Assembly (NCBI RefSeq): GCF_000756665.1
Contig: NZ_ARXV01000018.1
Coordinates: forward strand, 20,426 to 84,425
Direction of reading: 5' to 3'
Origin: Alcanivorax nanhaiticus
GTDB lineage: Bacteria > Pseudomonadota > Gammaproteobacteria > Pseudomonadales > Alcanivoracaceae
Length of the DNA stretch: 64,000 nucleotides
Shown here: positions 1 to 7,591 of the stretch, one piece after another
Numbering within the stretch: the first letter of the stretch is position 1
How the letters are laid out: each line of letters opens with the position of its first letter
The notes under the pieces: generated by a model
What the model saw: only the letters and a program-made list of their open reading frames with translations
Databases searched by the model: none
What the model was told of the DNA's origin: nothing
Program-made: the position numbers and the translations under genes

Positions 1-1
1 G

Positions 2-565
2 GTCCGCAGGCTTTATCGCGACCTGGAGGACGAAGGGTTCAAGCTGGACAAGAACAGAACCACCAGGACGACCAGGAGCGGTGCGACTCTGTTACTCAAC
101 CAGCTTTCCAAAATCCATGCCTCACTTCTGATGCAGCTCTATCGCCAGGTAGGAGGAGAGTCTGTAGGCACGTCAATTTCCATTAGCGCTCTGGACCGGG
201 CCTACCGGATGTACCAGGCTCTTCTGTGTGAGATGGCCGTCATTGACCCAGCAATCCGGAACGTAACCTTTACGATCTCTGATGCGTGGTGCCTGGCGTC
301 GGAACTTCGGTCTGAAGAGGCGATGTTTGAGACTTGCGAAAGTTGCCAGTGCGACTTTTTCACATCCATTCATCAAAGCACGGGTATCGGATGTCCGTTC
401 TGCTACGAGGCTCCTAACCGTAGCAAACACAGCACATTTGAGGTATTGAACAATGTCGAGAAAAGGACTTTGGTGACGGTGGCAGGAACTAAGCCGCTGC
501 TCCCCGATGAAAATAAAATTACTGCTGCATCTAGTAAGGAAGAGGTGCTCGCGGTCGCTAAGTAA
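2..565 (+). CDS. FlhC-family transcriptional activator (AcaC/SetC-like), 5' end outside window
   Basis: The reading frame is open from the first bases, so the start lies upstream of the window; about 187 residues are present. The C-terminal part carries the FlhC signature: an AYRMYQALL helix, then a four-cysteine zinc site (CESC about 18 residues before CPFC) followed by APNRS. FlhC works with FlhD as a heteromeric activator. In IncC plasmids (AcaCD) and SXT (SetCD) such pairs switch on the transfer genes. The FlhD partner would be upstream and is not visible. Seven GCCC-N5-GGGC type boxes ahead of tra and par operons in this window are the likely targets (inference). A bidirectional terminator follows the stop. 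Confidence 0.85.
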   Translation, partial: VRRLYRDLEDEGFKLDKNRTTRTTRSGATLLLNQLSKIHASLLMQLYRQVGGESVGTSISISALDRAYRMYQALLCEMAVIDPAIRNVTFTISDAWCLASELRSEEAMFETCESCQCDFFTSIHQSTGIGCPFCYEAPNRSKHSTFEVLNNVEKRTLVTVAGTKPLLPDENKITAASSKEEVLAVAK

Positions 566-602
566 AGTTGCCAATATGCGAACTTTAGTTCTAAAGCCAA
601 AT

Positions 603-634
603 AAAAGGCCCCTAATAACAGGGGCCTTTTTTAT
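603..634. terminator. Bidirectional terminator between flhC-like and hns-like genes
   Basis: AAAAGGCCCC and GGGGCCTTTT form a 10-bp stem around an 8-nt loop, with T runs on both sides, so it can end transcription from the flhC-like gene (plus) and the H-NS-like gene (minus). The two genes converge here. Confidence 0.85.
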
Positions 635-1098
635 TTGTCTTCACTTTTCGGTGTCTTTCTATACTTTTCTAGTTCGTAGTCCGAAAGACCTTTAAATGGC
701 GCGGGCCTTCGTCCTTGCCCTGTCCAAGTAGTACCATCTTTGACATATTTAACTTTTGAGGCCGCAGTCCCGGAAGAACCTTGTTGCTGCTTTAGTTCCT
801 TCAGCAGCTCAACATCAATTCCTTTCTGTTCCATTTCACTGAGAATATTCTCAGCCTCTTTCTTTAGCTCCGCATCCTTAGCTGCCTTCTCTTCTTCTTC
901 AGCAATTCGTTCGTCCAACACAGATTTAAAGCGCTCAAGCATTTCGGCCATGTCAGAGACCGGACAGTCTTTGAAGATTATCCGAATTTTACTTTTGCGT
1001 TTAAGTTCAGAAAGGACTAGCTCTCTTCGCTGGGCAACTGTTAAATTCCTTATGCACTCGTCGCACTGCTCGGCTTTGTTAGGTGTTAAACCATTCAT
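631..1098 (-). CDS. H-NS-like nucleoid-associated protein
   Basis: 155 residues. The N-terminal two thirds is a charged, predicted coiled-coil oligomerisation region; the C-terminus has the H-NS DNA-binding motif TWTGQGRRPAPF (about residues 126-137) in the usual place. H-NS proteins bind AT-rich DNA and silence it; plasmid copies are thought to reduce the host cost of plasmid entry. It is the third gene of a minus-strand unit after parM and parR, 18 bp behind parR, so nucleoid coating and segregation appear co-expressed. The lone CDECI cysteine pair near residues 13-16 is unusual for H-NS. Confidence 0.9.
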   Translation of the reverse strand: MNGLTPNKAEQCDECIRNLTVAQRRELVLSELKRKSKIRIIFKDCPVSDMAEMLERFKSVLDERIAEEEEKAAKDAELKKEAENILSEMEQKGIDVELLKELKQQQGSSGTAASKVKYVKDGTTWTGQGRRPAPFKGLSDYELEKYRKTPKSEDK

Positions 1099-1116
1099 AA
1101 TATTCTCGTATATTTC

Positions 1117-1425
1117 TTATCCTACAGATCGTACTGACCCAAGTAGCCGCCCTTTTAATTCTTTCTGTGCTTCTTTCAACCTGGGAGTATGTCCTGTATC
1201 AGAATGGGGCTCAGACTCCTTTGGGGAGGGCTGAGGCACTAGCGCAGGCGAGCCGTCCCTATTTTGGCCCATAAAATGCAAAGAATAAAGACCTAGCATT
1301 GCCAGCGAGCGCAGCCTGTCACTGCGCTCTTTGTGATGCAGAGACTCAAGCTCCCGGAAAAGCTCCGGGAACGCCTGCTCAGAAATCTTCAGGTTCGAGA
1401 ACTTTCCGTCCCATGTTTTTGCCAT
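1117..1425 (-). CDS. parR: ParR/StbB-like centromere-binding adaptor
   Basis: 102 residues, starting at MAKTWDGKF, where a strong GGTGGAGG site lies upstream; the frame is open further 5' but that would overlap parM. It lies 25 bp behind the actin-like parM gene, the position of ParR in type II partition operons. The ERSDRLRSLAMLGL stretch (about residues 33-46) fits the helix of a small ribbon-helix-helix ParR protein; the C-terminal half is basic and proline/serine rich. Role by context: binds centromere repeats and couples the plasmid to ParM filaments. The family match is weak by eye; position is the main evidence. Confidence 0.7.
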   Translation of the reverse strand: MAKTWDGKFSNLKISEQAFPELFRELESLHHKERSDRLRSLAMLGLYSLHFMGQNRDGSPALVPQPSPKESEPHSDTGHTPRLKEAQKELKGRLLGSVRSVG

Positions 1426-1450
1426 ATCAACCTCCACCAGCAGTGCATGA

Positions 1451-2431
1451 CTAGCCGCAGTGCCAGAAACCACGCGCATTGGAGAGGACAGATGCTTCAG
1501 TCTCGATGATGCGGCTCTTCGGGAAAAGCTCCTTGGCTGCATCAGAGTATTCAGATGCTCCGCCACCAGCAAGAAGCACTACGTCAGCGTTCATGCCATC
1601 CTCGCGCATCGTTTTACGCATGGAGGTGAGCGCTTCACGAGATACCGTGCTCGATGCTTTGGACATGTACTCATCCAGCTCCAGCTTTTGCCCGAATAGA
1701 TAGGTTGAGTTCTTGCCTCCCCGGATGGCCTTCTCGATCTTCTCGACACCCGGAGCGCCCCCATGGTCGTCGAGGATCAGTTCATTAGCAACCTGAATCA
1801 ATCGCGACATGGCCTTCAAGCTGGTTCCAGACGAGCGGTAATGGATCTCGCCTTCCACCAACGCCACCCAGTCAACACTGTAGAAGCCGGGGTCAATAAC
1901 GACAGTCTTCCCGTTCTGGATAGCATCTAGCACCTCTTCATCAGTCGTGCTATGGACAATATCCATGTAAGCACCTGCTGGCTGTGGTACTACGACAACC
2001 TCTTTGACGGTAACCGTTCGCTTGGGCGTAATGTGATGCTCACCTGAGAGCAACTCAGCCAGCTCTTTTCTCTGGCCGTCATTCATAGCCTGGTCAACCG
2101 GAAGCCCCGTCACCAACACGTCGATCACACTCTGCTCTGAGATAAGCAGCGCTGCATAAAAAAGCGCTTTATAGACATCAGTGCTTTTATAGTCCTTGTG
2201 AAGCTCACGCTCCCACCCCTGGAGGCGGTCAGGCTCAACCCCAGCCGCCCATTTGTTCCCCCCTATCTGGACTTGCAGGAAGTCAGTCCCAAGGCCAGAA
2301 CCCACCTGACGCGGCATCAGGTCAATGCTGCCTGCGCCAGCAGGCAGGATCCGCGTAGCCATATCGCCACCTTTCTGCCCCATCGCCACCTTCAAGTTCG
2401 AGTAACCAATATCAAGACCCAATACGAACAT
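1451..2431 (-). CDS. parM: ParM/StbA-type actin-like plasmid segregation ATPase
   Basis: 326 residues, normal length for ParM. The actin-fold nucleotide motifs are present in order: phosphate 1 (LGLDIGYSNLKV, residues 4-15), phosphate 2 (VVIDPGFYSVDW, about 175) and the adenosine motif (VVLLAGGGASEY, about 285). ParM filaments push sister plasmids apart. The start has a GGAGAA site. A GCCC-N5-GGGC box in minus orientation lies 111 bp upstream, with a GC-rich hairpin (2451-2470) in the leader, so the operon is probably under the same activator as the tra genes. The plasmid also has ParA/ParB, giving it two partition systems. Confidence 0.92.
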   Translation of the reverse strand: MFVLGLDIGYSNLKVAMGQKGGDMATRILPAGAGSIDLMPRQVGSGLGTDFLQVQIGGNKWAAGVEPDRLQGWERELHKDYKSTDVYKALFYAALLISEQSVIDVLVTGLPVDQAMNDGQRKELAELLSGEHHITPKRTVTVKEVVVVPQPAGAYMDIVHSTTDEEVLDAIQNGKTVVIDPGFYSVDWVALVEGEIHYRSSGTSLKAMSRLIQVANELILDDHGGAPGVEKIEKAIRGGKNSTYLFGQKLELDEYMSKASSTVSREALTSMRKTMREDGMNADVVLLAGGGASEYSDAAKELFPKSRIIETEASVLSNARGFWHCG

Positions 2432-2450
2432 AAATTTTCTCCATCATAGC

Positions 2451-2487
2451 AAAGGGGCTCCAAAAGCCCCCAAAAAAGACTCAGGCG
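2451..2487. repeat. GC hairpin with a diverged copy at 8789
   Basis: GGGGCT and AGCCCC form a 6-bp stem, followed by AGACTCAGGCG. A closely similar stretch (AAAGGGGCTCTAAAAAGCC) is at 8789-8818 and the AGACTCAGGCG tail recurs at about 8740-8750. On the minus strand it lies in the parM leader and could attenuate it. Confidence 0.5.
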
Positions 2488-2520
2488 AAAGGTTACCTGC
2501 TCGCAGCTCGAAACAACGGA

Positions 2521-2545
2521 CGCCGAATTGCCCTTTTTGGGCGCA
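2521..2545 (-). promoter_or_regulatory. AcaCD/SetCD-like activator box ahead of parM
   Basis: Read on the minus strand it is GCGCCCAAAAAGGGCAATTC followed by GGCGTC, almost identical to the box at 54157 ahead of the tra block. It is 111 bp from the parM start and points towards it. Confidence 0.6.
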
Positions 2546-2569
2546 ACGGGACTTTTAAGAGGCTGTCTC

Positions 2570-2900
2570 GAAAAAAACGCTTCTCAGCAACCGGAAATGG
2601 AGGATTGAACTGTGTGGAAAGCAGAAATCGCCGCTGAACCCAGGCTCAGATGGAGCCGCGCTATCAGAAAATGGCAGATGGAATCCCAGAAAATACGGTA
2701 AATAAGGAAACTCTCCCATGCCCAGAATGCTGTATGCGGCATGTGGTCGATAGATTCCCAGAAATAAAGGAAGACCTTGACAGATTCCCAAACCGGGTTA
2801 CGATCAGGGTATTCGGGTCTCTTATAGTGGAAACCCATTTTCGTTTCCCAGATAGATAGTTATCTGGAAAGTAATTGGATAGTCTCCGTCGGGGGTTGAT
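2570..2900. other. Candidate oriT region upstream of mobI-like gene
   Basis: About 330 bp without a convincing gene. It holds adjoining inverted repeats just before the mobI-like start: GGAAAC/GTTTCC (2829-2848, 8-nt loop) and CCAGATA/TATCTGG (2848-2867, 6-nt loop), plus four copies of an ATTCCCA-like motif (about 2683, 2756, 2785, 2845). In IncC and SXT the oriT adjoins mobI. No nic site can be named from the sequence. The repeats could instead be the parC centromere of ParM/ParR. Confidence 0.45.
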
Positions 2901-3488
2901 GTGGGCAGAACAGATGAAGAACTACGGCAAATGCTCAAGCGGGATGCTGAAGATGAGCGGTTTGTCTTTACGGAACCGATGCTCGAAGAGGAATCACGCG
3001 AGTTCATCCGTACCGCTAGAACATTGCTAGAGCACGAGCTTTTGGTTTCCGCTGTCGATGCAAGAAAGCAGGCCGACTACTACTGGGAGGGCAACGAATC
3101 AGCCCGAGAGGAAGGTGTAGCGGAGGAGCTTAGCTTTGTGGGTACTCGCGTCAGGATCTTGAACGGGTCGCTCCAGATGGAGTGGTTCCGCAACAGAACC
3201 CGACCAGATCAAGGCGCAGGGAAGCAGGTCTTCTCAACGCATCTGAAGAAGGGCAAGGGGTATCGGTATAGCGACTCCCTGTTCAAGAAGGAACCTAAGT
3301 GGGCTCGCGACGCCATCAAGGAGGTTGAGGACCGGTACGAGCTTCTGCGGAGGCGAGCGGCAATACTGTCCTCCATGAGAAAGAACCTCCGGGACTATGA
3401 GCAGTTGCTGAACGAGTGCTTTCCCGGCAACAACAGTACAGACACCGAAGCCAAGCCAGGCGGTAACGAACAGGAGAAGCCAGAATGA
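2901..3488 (+). CDS. mobI: MobI-like oriT-associated mobilisation protein
   Basis: 195 residues. The core resembles MobI of IncC/SXT: a basic centre with HLKKGKGYRYSDSLFKKEP (about residues 113-131), then KWARDAIKEVEDRYELLRRR and a helical tail. MobI is an auxiliary relaxosome protein needed for initiation at oriT, acting in the cytoplasm with TraI. The GTG start is preceded by GGGGG. The next gene overlaps by ATGA. The inverted-repeat region immediately upstream fits an oriT. Recognition is from memory of the family pattern, without alignment, so the name is moderately sure. Confidence 0.6.
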   Translation: MGRTDEELRQMLKRDAEDERFVFTEPMLEEESREFIRTARTLLEHELLVSAVDARKQADYYWEGNESAREEGVAEELSFVGTRVRILNGSLQMEWFRNRTRPDQGAGKQVFSTHLKKGKGYRYSDSLFKKEPKWARDAIKEVEDRYELLRRRAAILSSMRKNLRDYEQLLNECFPGNNSTDTEAKPGGNEQEKPE

Positions 3489-3787
3489 CATCAGTATCCG
3501 CCACCGAGCTGGCTAAGCTCGGAAAATGCGAAGCCATGGTCACCCCGCGCAAGGCAGCTCGAAAGCCTGCACGGCGCAAGAAAGCGCCAGGTGTGATAGG
3601 TTTTGGCGCTAACAAGAAGAACCAGGCAGCAATAGACCGAGGGGATGCGGCGCACGACCGGTTCGAGCGTGAAGCACAGCAATTCACGTCTCAAGACTGC
3701 AACCACAGAACAATCCTCCCCAACCTTGTTCTGGCACTCGCTGTCGCAGCAGGTCTTTTGACCCTGATGGCCGCAGTGGCAACATAG
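3485..3787 (+). CDS. Small basic protein with C-terminal membrane anchor
   Basis: 100 residues, overlapping mobI by ATGA, so translationally coupled. The middle is rich in Lys/Arg (KAARKPARRKKAPG), then a RGDAAHDRFEREA stretch, and the end is one hydrophobic helix (about residues 79-98). I do not recognise it. The SATELAKLGKCEA start and RGDAAHDRF motif recall longer plasmid proteins that carry a nuclease-like domain, so this may be a shortened relative. It lies between mobI and repA. Confidence 0.7.
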   Translation: MTSVSATELAKLGKCEAMVTPRKAARKPARRKKAPGVIGFGANKKNQAAIDRGDAAHDRFEREAQQFTSQDCNHRTILPNLVLALAVAAGLLTLMAAVAT

Positions 3788-3797
3788 GAACAGAGTT

Positions 3798-4868
3798 ATG
3801 ACGAAAGACAATGACACAACAGGACAAACCGGGGACAGAGATCTGTACGTGGAAGCCAACATTCAGCAAAGCGAGCAGATGGACATGTTCTCTGTCCTCG
3901 ATCTGCCCACCAAACAACAGCCTGACTACTCGAACACCGTAGACATCTACGATGCTATACCAAAGTACGTCTGGGGTAAGACGCGAGAGCACGAAGATCT
4001 GAAAGCCGCGAGCATCGTGCGTTACTGCACCATACGAGGCCGCAAGCTCACCGTGAAACTCAAGCCCGCAATCATTGAAAAAGGCGAAAAGACCGTCCTC
4101 ATCTACGCGGGGCAGCGCGAGGAGTTAGTAGAAGACGCGCTCCGGAAGATTGCCGTGAACGGACAAGGCGTCTACGTAAAGGACAAGGCGGGAGTCAGCT
4201 TCACACTTTACGAGCTGATGAAAGAGCTTGAGAGAATGGGACACACCTACAGCCTCGATGAAGTCAAAGAAGCTCTGTTCGTGTGCCGGGGCGCGATAAT
4301 GGAGTGCTACTCCGAGGACGGCGAATCGGTAATGAACTCCAGCTTGTTCGGCCTTCTGGGGCTCACCACGAGAAAAGACCTGGAGAAAAAGGGGCGATCA
4401 GCAAAATGCTACGTTCAGTTCAACCCTCTGGTGAACGAGTCAATCATGAATCTGACGTTTCGTCAGTACAATTACCAGATAGGCATGGACATCCGCTCCC
4501 CTCTCGCCAGATTCTTCTACAAGCGAATGGCCCAATACTGGACGCAGGCGAGTGAAAGCCATCCGTACCAGCCCAATCTCGTAGCCTTCCTGGAACAAAG
4601 CCCAAGGGGCCTCACCAGCAAGATGGGCGAGAATCTGCGAGCCATGCGAAGCGCCCTGGACACCCTCAAGAAACACAAGGTTATCTCTCGCTTCGATGAA
4701 GAGAAGGTGCTCAAGGGTAAGCAGAAGGTGATAGATGCACGGTACACCATTTTCCCGCACCCGGATTTCGTGAAGGAGGTGATTCGAGCGAACCAGCGCA
4801 AGAACGCACTGAAGACACGAGCCCTCCGCAACGACATCGAGTTCAAAGACATCCACGACAAGTCATAG
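3798..4868 (+). CDS. repA: RepA replication initiator (IncA/C type)
   Basis: 356 residues. It has the layout of iteron-binding plasmid initiators, with two winged-helix domains: the first around residues 50-240 (VDIYDAIPKYVWG; NSSLFGLLGLTTR), the second from about 245 to 335 (RSPLARFFYKRMAQYW). It binds the iterons that begin about 160 bp downstream and opens the AT-rich stretch. Start ATG follows an AGGAACAG site. A GC hairpin after the stop (4867-4890) probably ends the transcript. RepA over iterons also implies copy control by handcuffing or autorepression (family knowledge). Confidence 0.9.
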   Translation: MTKDNDTTGQTGDRDLYVEANIQQSEQMDMFSVLDLPTKQQPDYSNTVDIYDAIPKYVWGKTREHEDLKAASIVRYCTIRGRKLTVKLKPAIIEKGEKTVLIYAGQREELVEDALRKIAVNGQGVYVKDKAGVSFTLYELMKELERMGHTYSLDEVKEALFVCRGAIMECYSEDGESVMNSSLFGLLGLTTRKDLEKKGRSAKCYVQFNPLVNESIMNLTFRQYNYQIGMDIRSPLARFFYKRMAQYWTQASESHPYQPNLVAFLEQSPRGLTSKMGENLRAMRSALDTLKKHKVISRFDEEKVLKGKQKVIDARYTIFPHPDFVKEVIRANQRKNALKTRALRNDIEFKDIHDKS

Positions 4869-4890
4869 AGGGGGGCAACCGCCCTCCTCT
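4867..4890 (+). terminator. GC-rich hairpin after repA
   Basis: GGGGGGC-AACC-GCCCTCC stem directly at the repA stop. There is no T run, so it may be a weak terminator or RNA-stabilising hairpin. Confidence 0.45.
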
Positions 4891-5026
4891 GGACCCTCCC
4901 GCCATTCGAGCGTCACCCAAAGCCCAGCGCCTGCCGAAACCAGTGCAACCAGTCGGCATTCTGACGCTCGGCTTCCCCGAAAAAGCCTCCAAAACACCGC
5001 AAGTGTCTGAAAAACAAGCAACTATA

Positions 5027-5770
5027 TATAGGTTTGCTGCATCGGTTTCCTGCCTCAATCAACGTAAGGCACTGAAACTAAAGGGTATTCGCAAGATGTG
5101 GGCCGCGCAAAGCAAGCCTGACGTATATAGGTCCAGTGCATCGGTTTTGCCAAAGCCCTCTTGAAGTGCCCGTAGAACGCAGGAGGAAAACGGTGTCAGC
5201 CCTCGGAATTCGCGGTAAGGGCACAAAAAGGCGTCTAAGTGATTGATACTTAACTGTAGGTTACGTGCATCGGTTTTTCCGGTGCATATAGGTTACGTGC
5301 ATCGGTTTTGCTAGGTTGACACAGGTGGACAAAGGTTGACGCATCAGAACAAGCAGTCATAGGTTCAAAATATGAGCCAAAGAGATCAGTTCGTGCTCAA
5401 TAGTTACTCACAAAACCGGTGGGTAACCTTGGGGAAAGCGGGAAAATCATCTGTAGGTTCGCTGCATCGGTTTATGTAGGTATGGTGCATCGGTCAAAAA
5501 ACACCCGGAAAACATATAGGTTGAGCGCGTCGGTCTGTGGATAATGATCGCACCGTCAGCACAAACTCTGTAGGTTCGCTGCATCGGTTCCCAGATCAGG
5601 TAAGAATCAGCTATAGGTTTAGCGCTTCGGTTGGCGAAAATGGGCGCTAAATCGTGGATAAAAAAGGAAAATCTGTGGATAAGATCAGGACAACTTTTCG
5701 TGTATATAGGACCGCTGCTTCGGTTCCGATAGGACGGTATCTTCGGTTTCGGTAGGTTTGGTGCATCGGT
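5027..5770 (+). repeat. oriV: eleven direct iterons
   Basis: Eleven 21-bp direct repeats of the form TRTAGG-N6-TGCATCGGT start at about 5027, 5126, 5255, 5287, 5452, 5475, 5515, 5569, 5612, 5705 and 5750. The outer TAGG and TCGGT parts are fixed while the central NNN(T/C)GC positions vary. Some are in close pairs (5452/5475), others up to 160 bp apart. All point the same way as repA. This is the RepA-binding origin. Confidence 0.9.
5536..5682 (+). other. DnaA boxes inside oriV
   Basis: Perfect DnaA boxes (TGTGGATAA) occur at 5536-5544 and 5674-5682, with a one-mismatch copy (CGTGGATAA) at 5653-5661, interleaved with the iterons. They suggest host DnaA assists opening. Confidence 0.8.
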
Positions 5771-5824
5771 ACATATCAAAAAGCACCGATATAACAACGG
5801 CTTGAAGCTGATTGGAAGGGGCCT

Positions 5825-5885
5825 AACCCTTATTTAGCCCTTCTTTAGTCCTATACAAATAAAAGAATTTATTTATTTATCCTTT
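5825..5885. other. AT-rich putative origin unwinding stretch
   Basis: A strongly AT-rich stretch with repeated TTTA/ATTTATTTATT lies directly after the last iteron, the normal place for the duplex unwinding element. Confidence 0.6.
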
Positions 5886-5918
5886 GGCCGCACGAGAAAG
5901 CGAACAGAAATTCACCAG

Positions 5919-6362
5919 CTATGATGTGAGGCGAGGCCAGAACTCCACCAGAGCGAACAAGATCAGCATTAGGATCGAAAGGATCGTCACGAACGCCACG
6001 TAGTAACAACCTTCAATGAAAGCCGTCTTCATCGTTGTCCAGATGTCGATCTTCTTACCTGAGAAGACCTGAGCCAGCTTCTGAAAAGCGAGCAGGGAAG
6101 CCATGCCGCAGACCATCACCAGCGGGATCAATACGTAGAACCGCTCCTTCAACAGAGAAAAGTCCAGCCAGCCTGACGACAAACCCATTCCAATCAGCTT
6201 TCCCAGAATGAAACCTGCGGTTACAGCAGCAATGCCTCGGGATGCCACCACTCGTACAGCCTGGGACCAGGTAAGCTCAATCCCCATACCTCGCCTTGAG
6301 GACCGTCTCACCAGGACAGTTGAAATCATCCCCCCCATCAAAACCAAAGCAACAATCTCCAC
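5919..6362 (-). CDS. Four-helix integral membrane protein, unknown
   Basis: 147 residues with about four hydrophobic segments (near residues 1-19, 40-60, 75-95 and 118-138) and short polar loops. I do not recognise a family. It stands alone on the minus strand between oriV and the exonuclease cassette. A possible promoter upstream on the minus strand is TTGATC with TATTAA (about 6405-6435). It could be an entry-exclusion or stability membrane protein, but nothing in the sequence says so. Confidence 0.65.
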   Translation of the reverse strand: MEIVALVLMGGMISTVLVRRSSRRGMGIELTWSQAVRVVASRGIAAVTAGFILGKLIGMGLSSGWLDFSLLKERFYVLIPLVMVCGMASLLAFQKLAQVFSGKKIDIWTTMKTAFIEGCYYVAFVTILSILMLILFALVEFWPRLTS

Positions 6363-6565
6363 ACCGCCCCCTATAAGCCAAGATCAACATTTGTTATTTC
6401 AGTACATTTAATACCATTCCTGTAATCAGAAGCGATCAACATGTGATCCTTTGAGCCGAAACACACTCAAACGCCTCACATTAGCTTTTGCTGGCATCAG
6501 GAGCCCCAAGGGACAGGTGAAGCCTGAATCGCCAACAGAGGCCACTACAGGGCCTTTGTACGCGA

Positions 6566-7333
6566 TCATCTGTGCCCTCGTGATCGCTTTGCCATGTACT
6601 TTAAGACCCCTAGCGTATCAAGACAGTCAGAGAGGGCTCTGTGAGGCCGCTCAGAGCGAACACGACACATTGCAGCGGCATCGGCCAACGAGATCCATTG
6701 AAAGCCTCCTGATGGCCTCTGCTCGCCATTCCAGCGCGAAAACAGGGCCATCACACATTCAGAGCTGCCAATGACTGGTGATTCAACACCTACCAGGGAT
6801 GCAGTCTGCTTTAGGAGCCGCAACTCGAACGCTACGTTATATGCCACGACAGGACGATCCTGAACGAGCAATGAAAAATCCGAAGCAAGCTCCCCCCAAG
6901 TTGGTGCCGTCCGAACATCCTCCAAAGAAAGGCCGTGAACCTCTGTAGCCTCTACCTCAATTGCACCCACGGGACAAACTAGAGACTCCATAAGCACACG
7001 CCCGTTTGCATCGACAGCACCAATCTCGACAATCTCTGCCGAAGGCCCCAGCCCCGTGGTTTCGAGGTCCAAGATAACCGGATCACCGGCCAACAGGTTC
7101 TTTGCTCTCTCCGCACATTCCATTCTCCGCTTTTGAGCAGGTCCAGGAAGGCGCTGCCACGGAACGCAGGCTTCAGGGTCGAAGACCGCGTACCAACCCT
7201 GGCCTTGCCATACAGTCCCGGCAACAGGCGTTTCGTCTCCAGGCATCAGCCCTATTGCCTTCAACTGCCCCTTGTTGAGCCATCCGTGCTCAGCAGCCTC
7301 ACTTGGCCGCAGGTGAATTCTCCCATTTCCCAT
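6566..7333 (-). CDS. DnaQ-like DEDDh 3'-5' exonuclease
   Basis: 255 residues. The exonuclease core starts at about residue 90: VILDLETTGLG (ExoI, first D and E), then VVAYNVAFELRLLK (ExoII) and HRALSDCLDTL (ExoIII, H and D). All catalytic acidic residues are present, so it should be active on DNA or RNA ends. The first about 85 residues form an extra N-terminal domain not seen in the epsilon subunit. The start has GAGGGGG five bases before ATG. It is the last gene of a three-gene minus unit behind a PAPS-reductase-like gene and a small ORF. Role is unknown; end trimming of entering single-stranded DNA or nucleic-acid defence are both possible. Confidence 0.9.
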   Translation of the reverse strand: MGNGRIHLRPSEAAEHGWLNKGQLKAIGLMPGDETPVAGTVWQGQGWYAVFDPEACVPWQRLPGPAQKRRMECAERAKNLLAGDPVILDLETTGLGPSAEIVEIGAVDANGRVLMESLVCPVGAIEVEATEVHGLSLEDVRTAPTWGELASDFSLLVQDRPVVAYNVAFELRLLKQTASLVGVESPVIGSSECVMALFSRWNGEQRPSGGFQWISLADAAAMCRVRSERPHRALSDCLDTLGVLKYMAKRSRGHR

Positions 7334-7372
7334 CTATGCCCCCTCAGAACAAACACTCCACCCTCACTTCCA

Positions 7373-7591
7373 CTAAATCTGGACAACATTCCCCATGACT
7401 GAGAAATCAGGATTATCCAAATCAATAGCGGACATCGAATCGTTTTCTCCAAGAATTTCACCAGCAAAGCTGTGGAAGCGACCCCCAATTTCCCAAATCA
7501 GATAAGTACGTGGACGGCATGACCAAGTTCCAAAGAGACATTTAACCCCTCCTGGAGAAAACGGAGTTTGCACCTCCAGCACAATCCTCAA
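7373..7591 (-). CDS. Small unknown protein coupled to PAPS-reductase-like gene
   Basis: 72 residues from a TTG start that overlaps the upstream stop codon (TTGA), or a few residues shorter from a GTG. It contains aromatic, beta-rich sequence (YLIWEIGGRFHSF). It fills the gap between the PAPS-reductase-like and exonuclease genes with operon-like spacing, which is the main reason to call it. No family recognised. Confidence 0.5.
   Translation of the reverse strand: MRIVLEVQTPFSPGGVKCLFGTWSCRPRTYLIWEIGGRFHSFAGEILGENDSMSAIDLDNPDFSVMGNVVQI

Noticed and set aside
4943..5164. 73-codon ORF in the oriV region
   Set aside because: Overlaps two iterons and has no ribosome site; the iterons explain the sequence.
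5027..5770. Iteron cluster as a CRISPR array
   Set aside because: Repeats are 21 bp with varied centres and irregular spacing from 2 to 144 bp, next to repA, with no cas genes.
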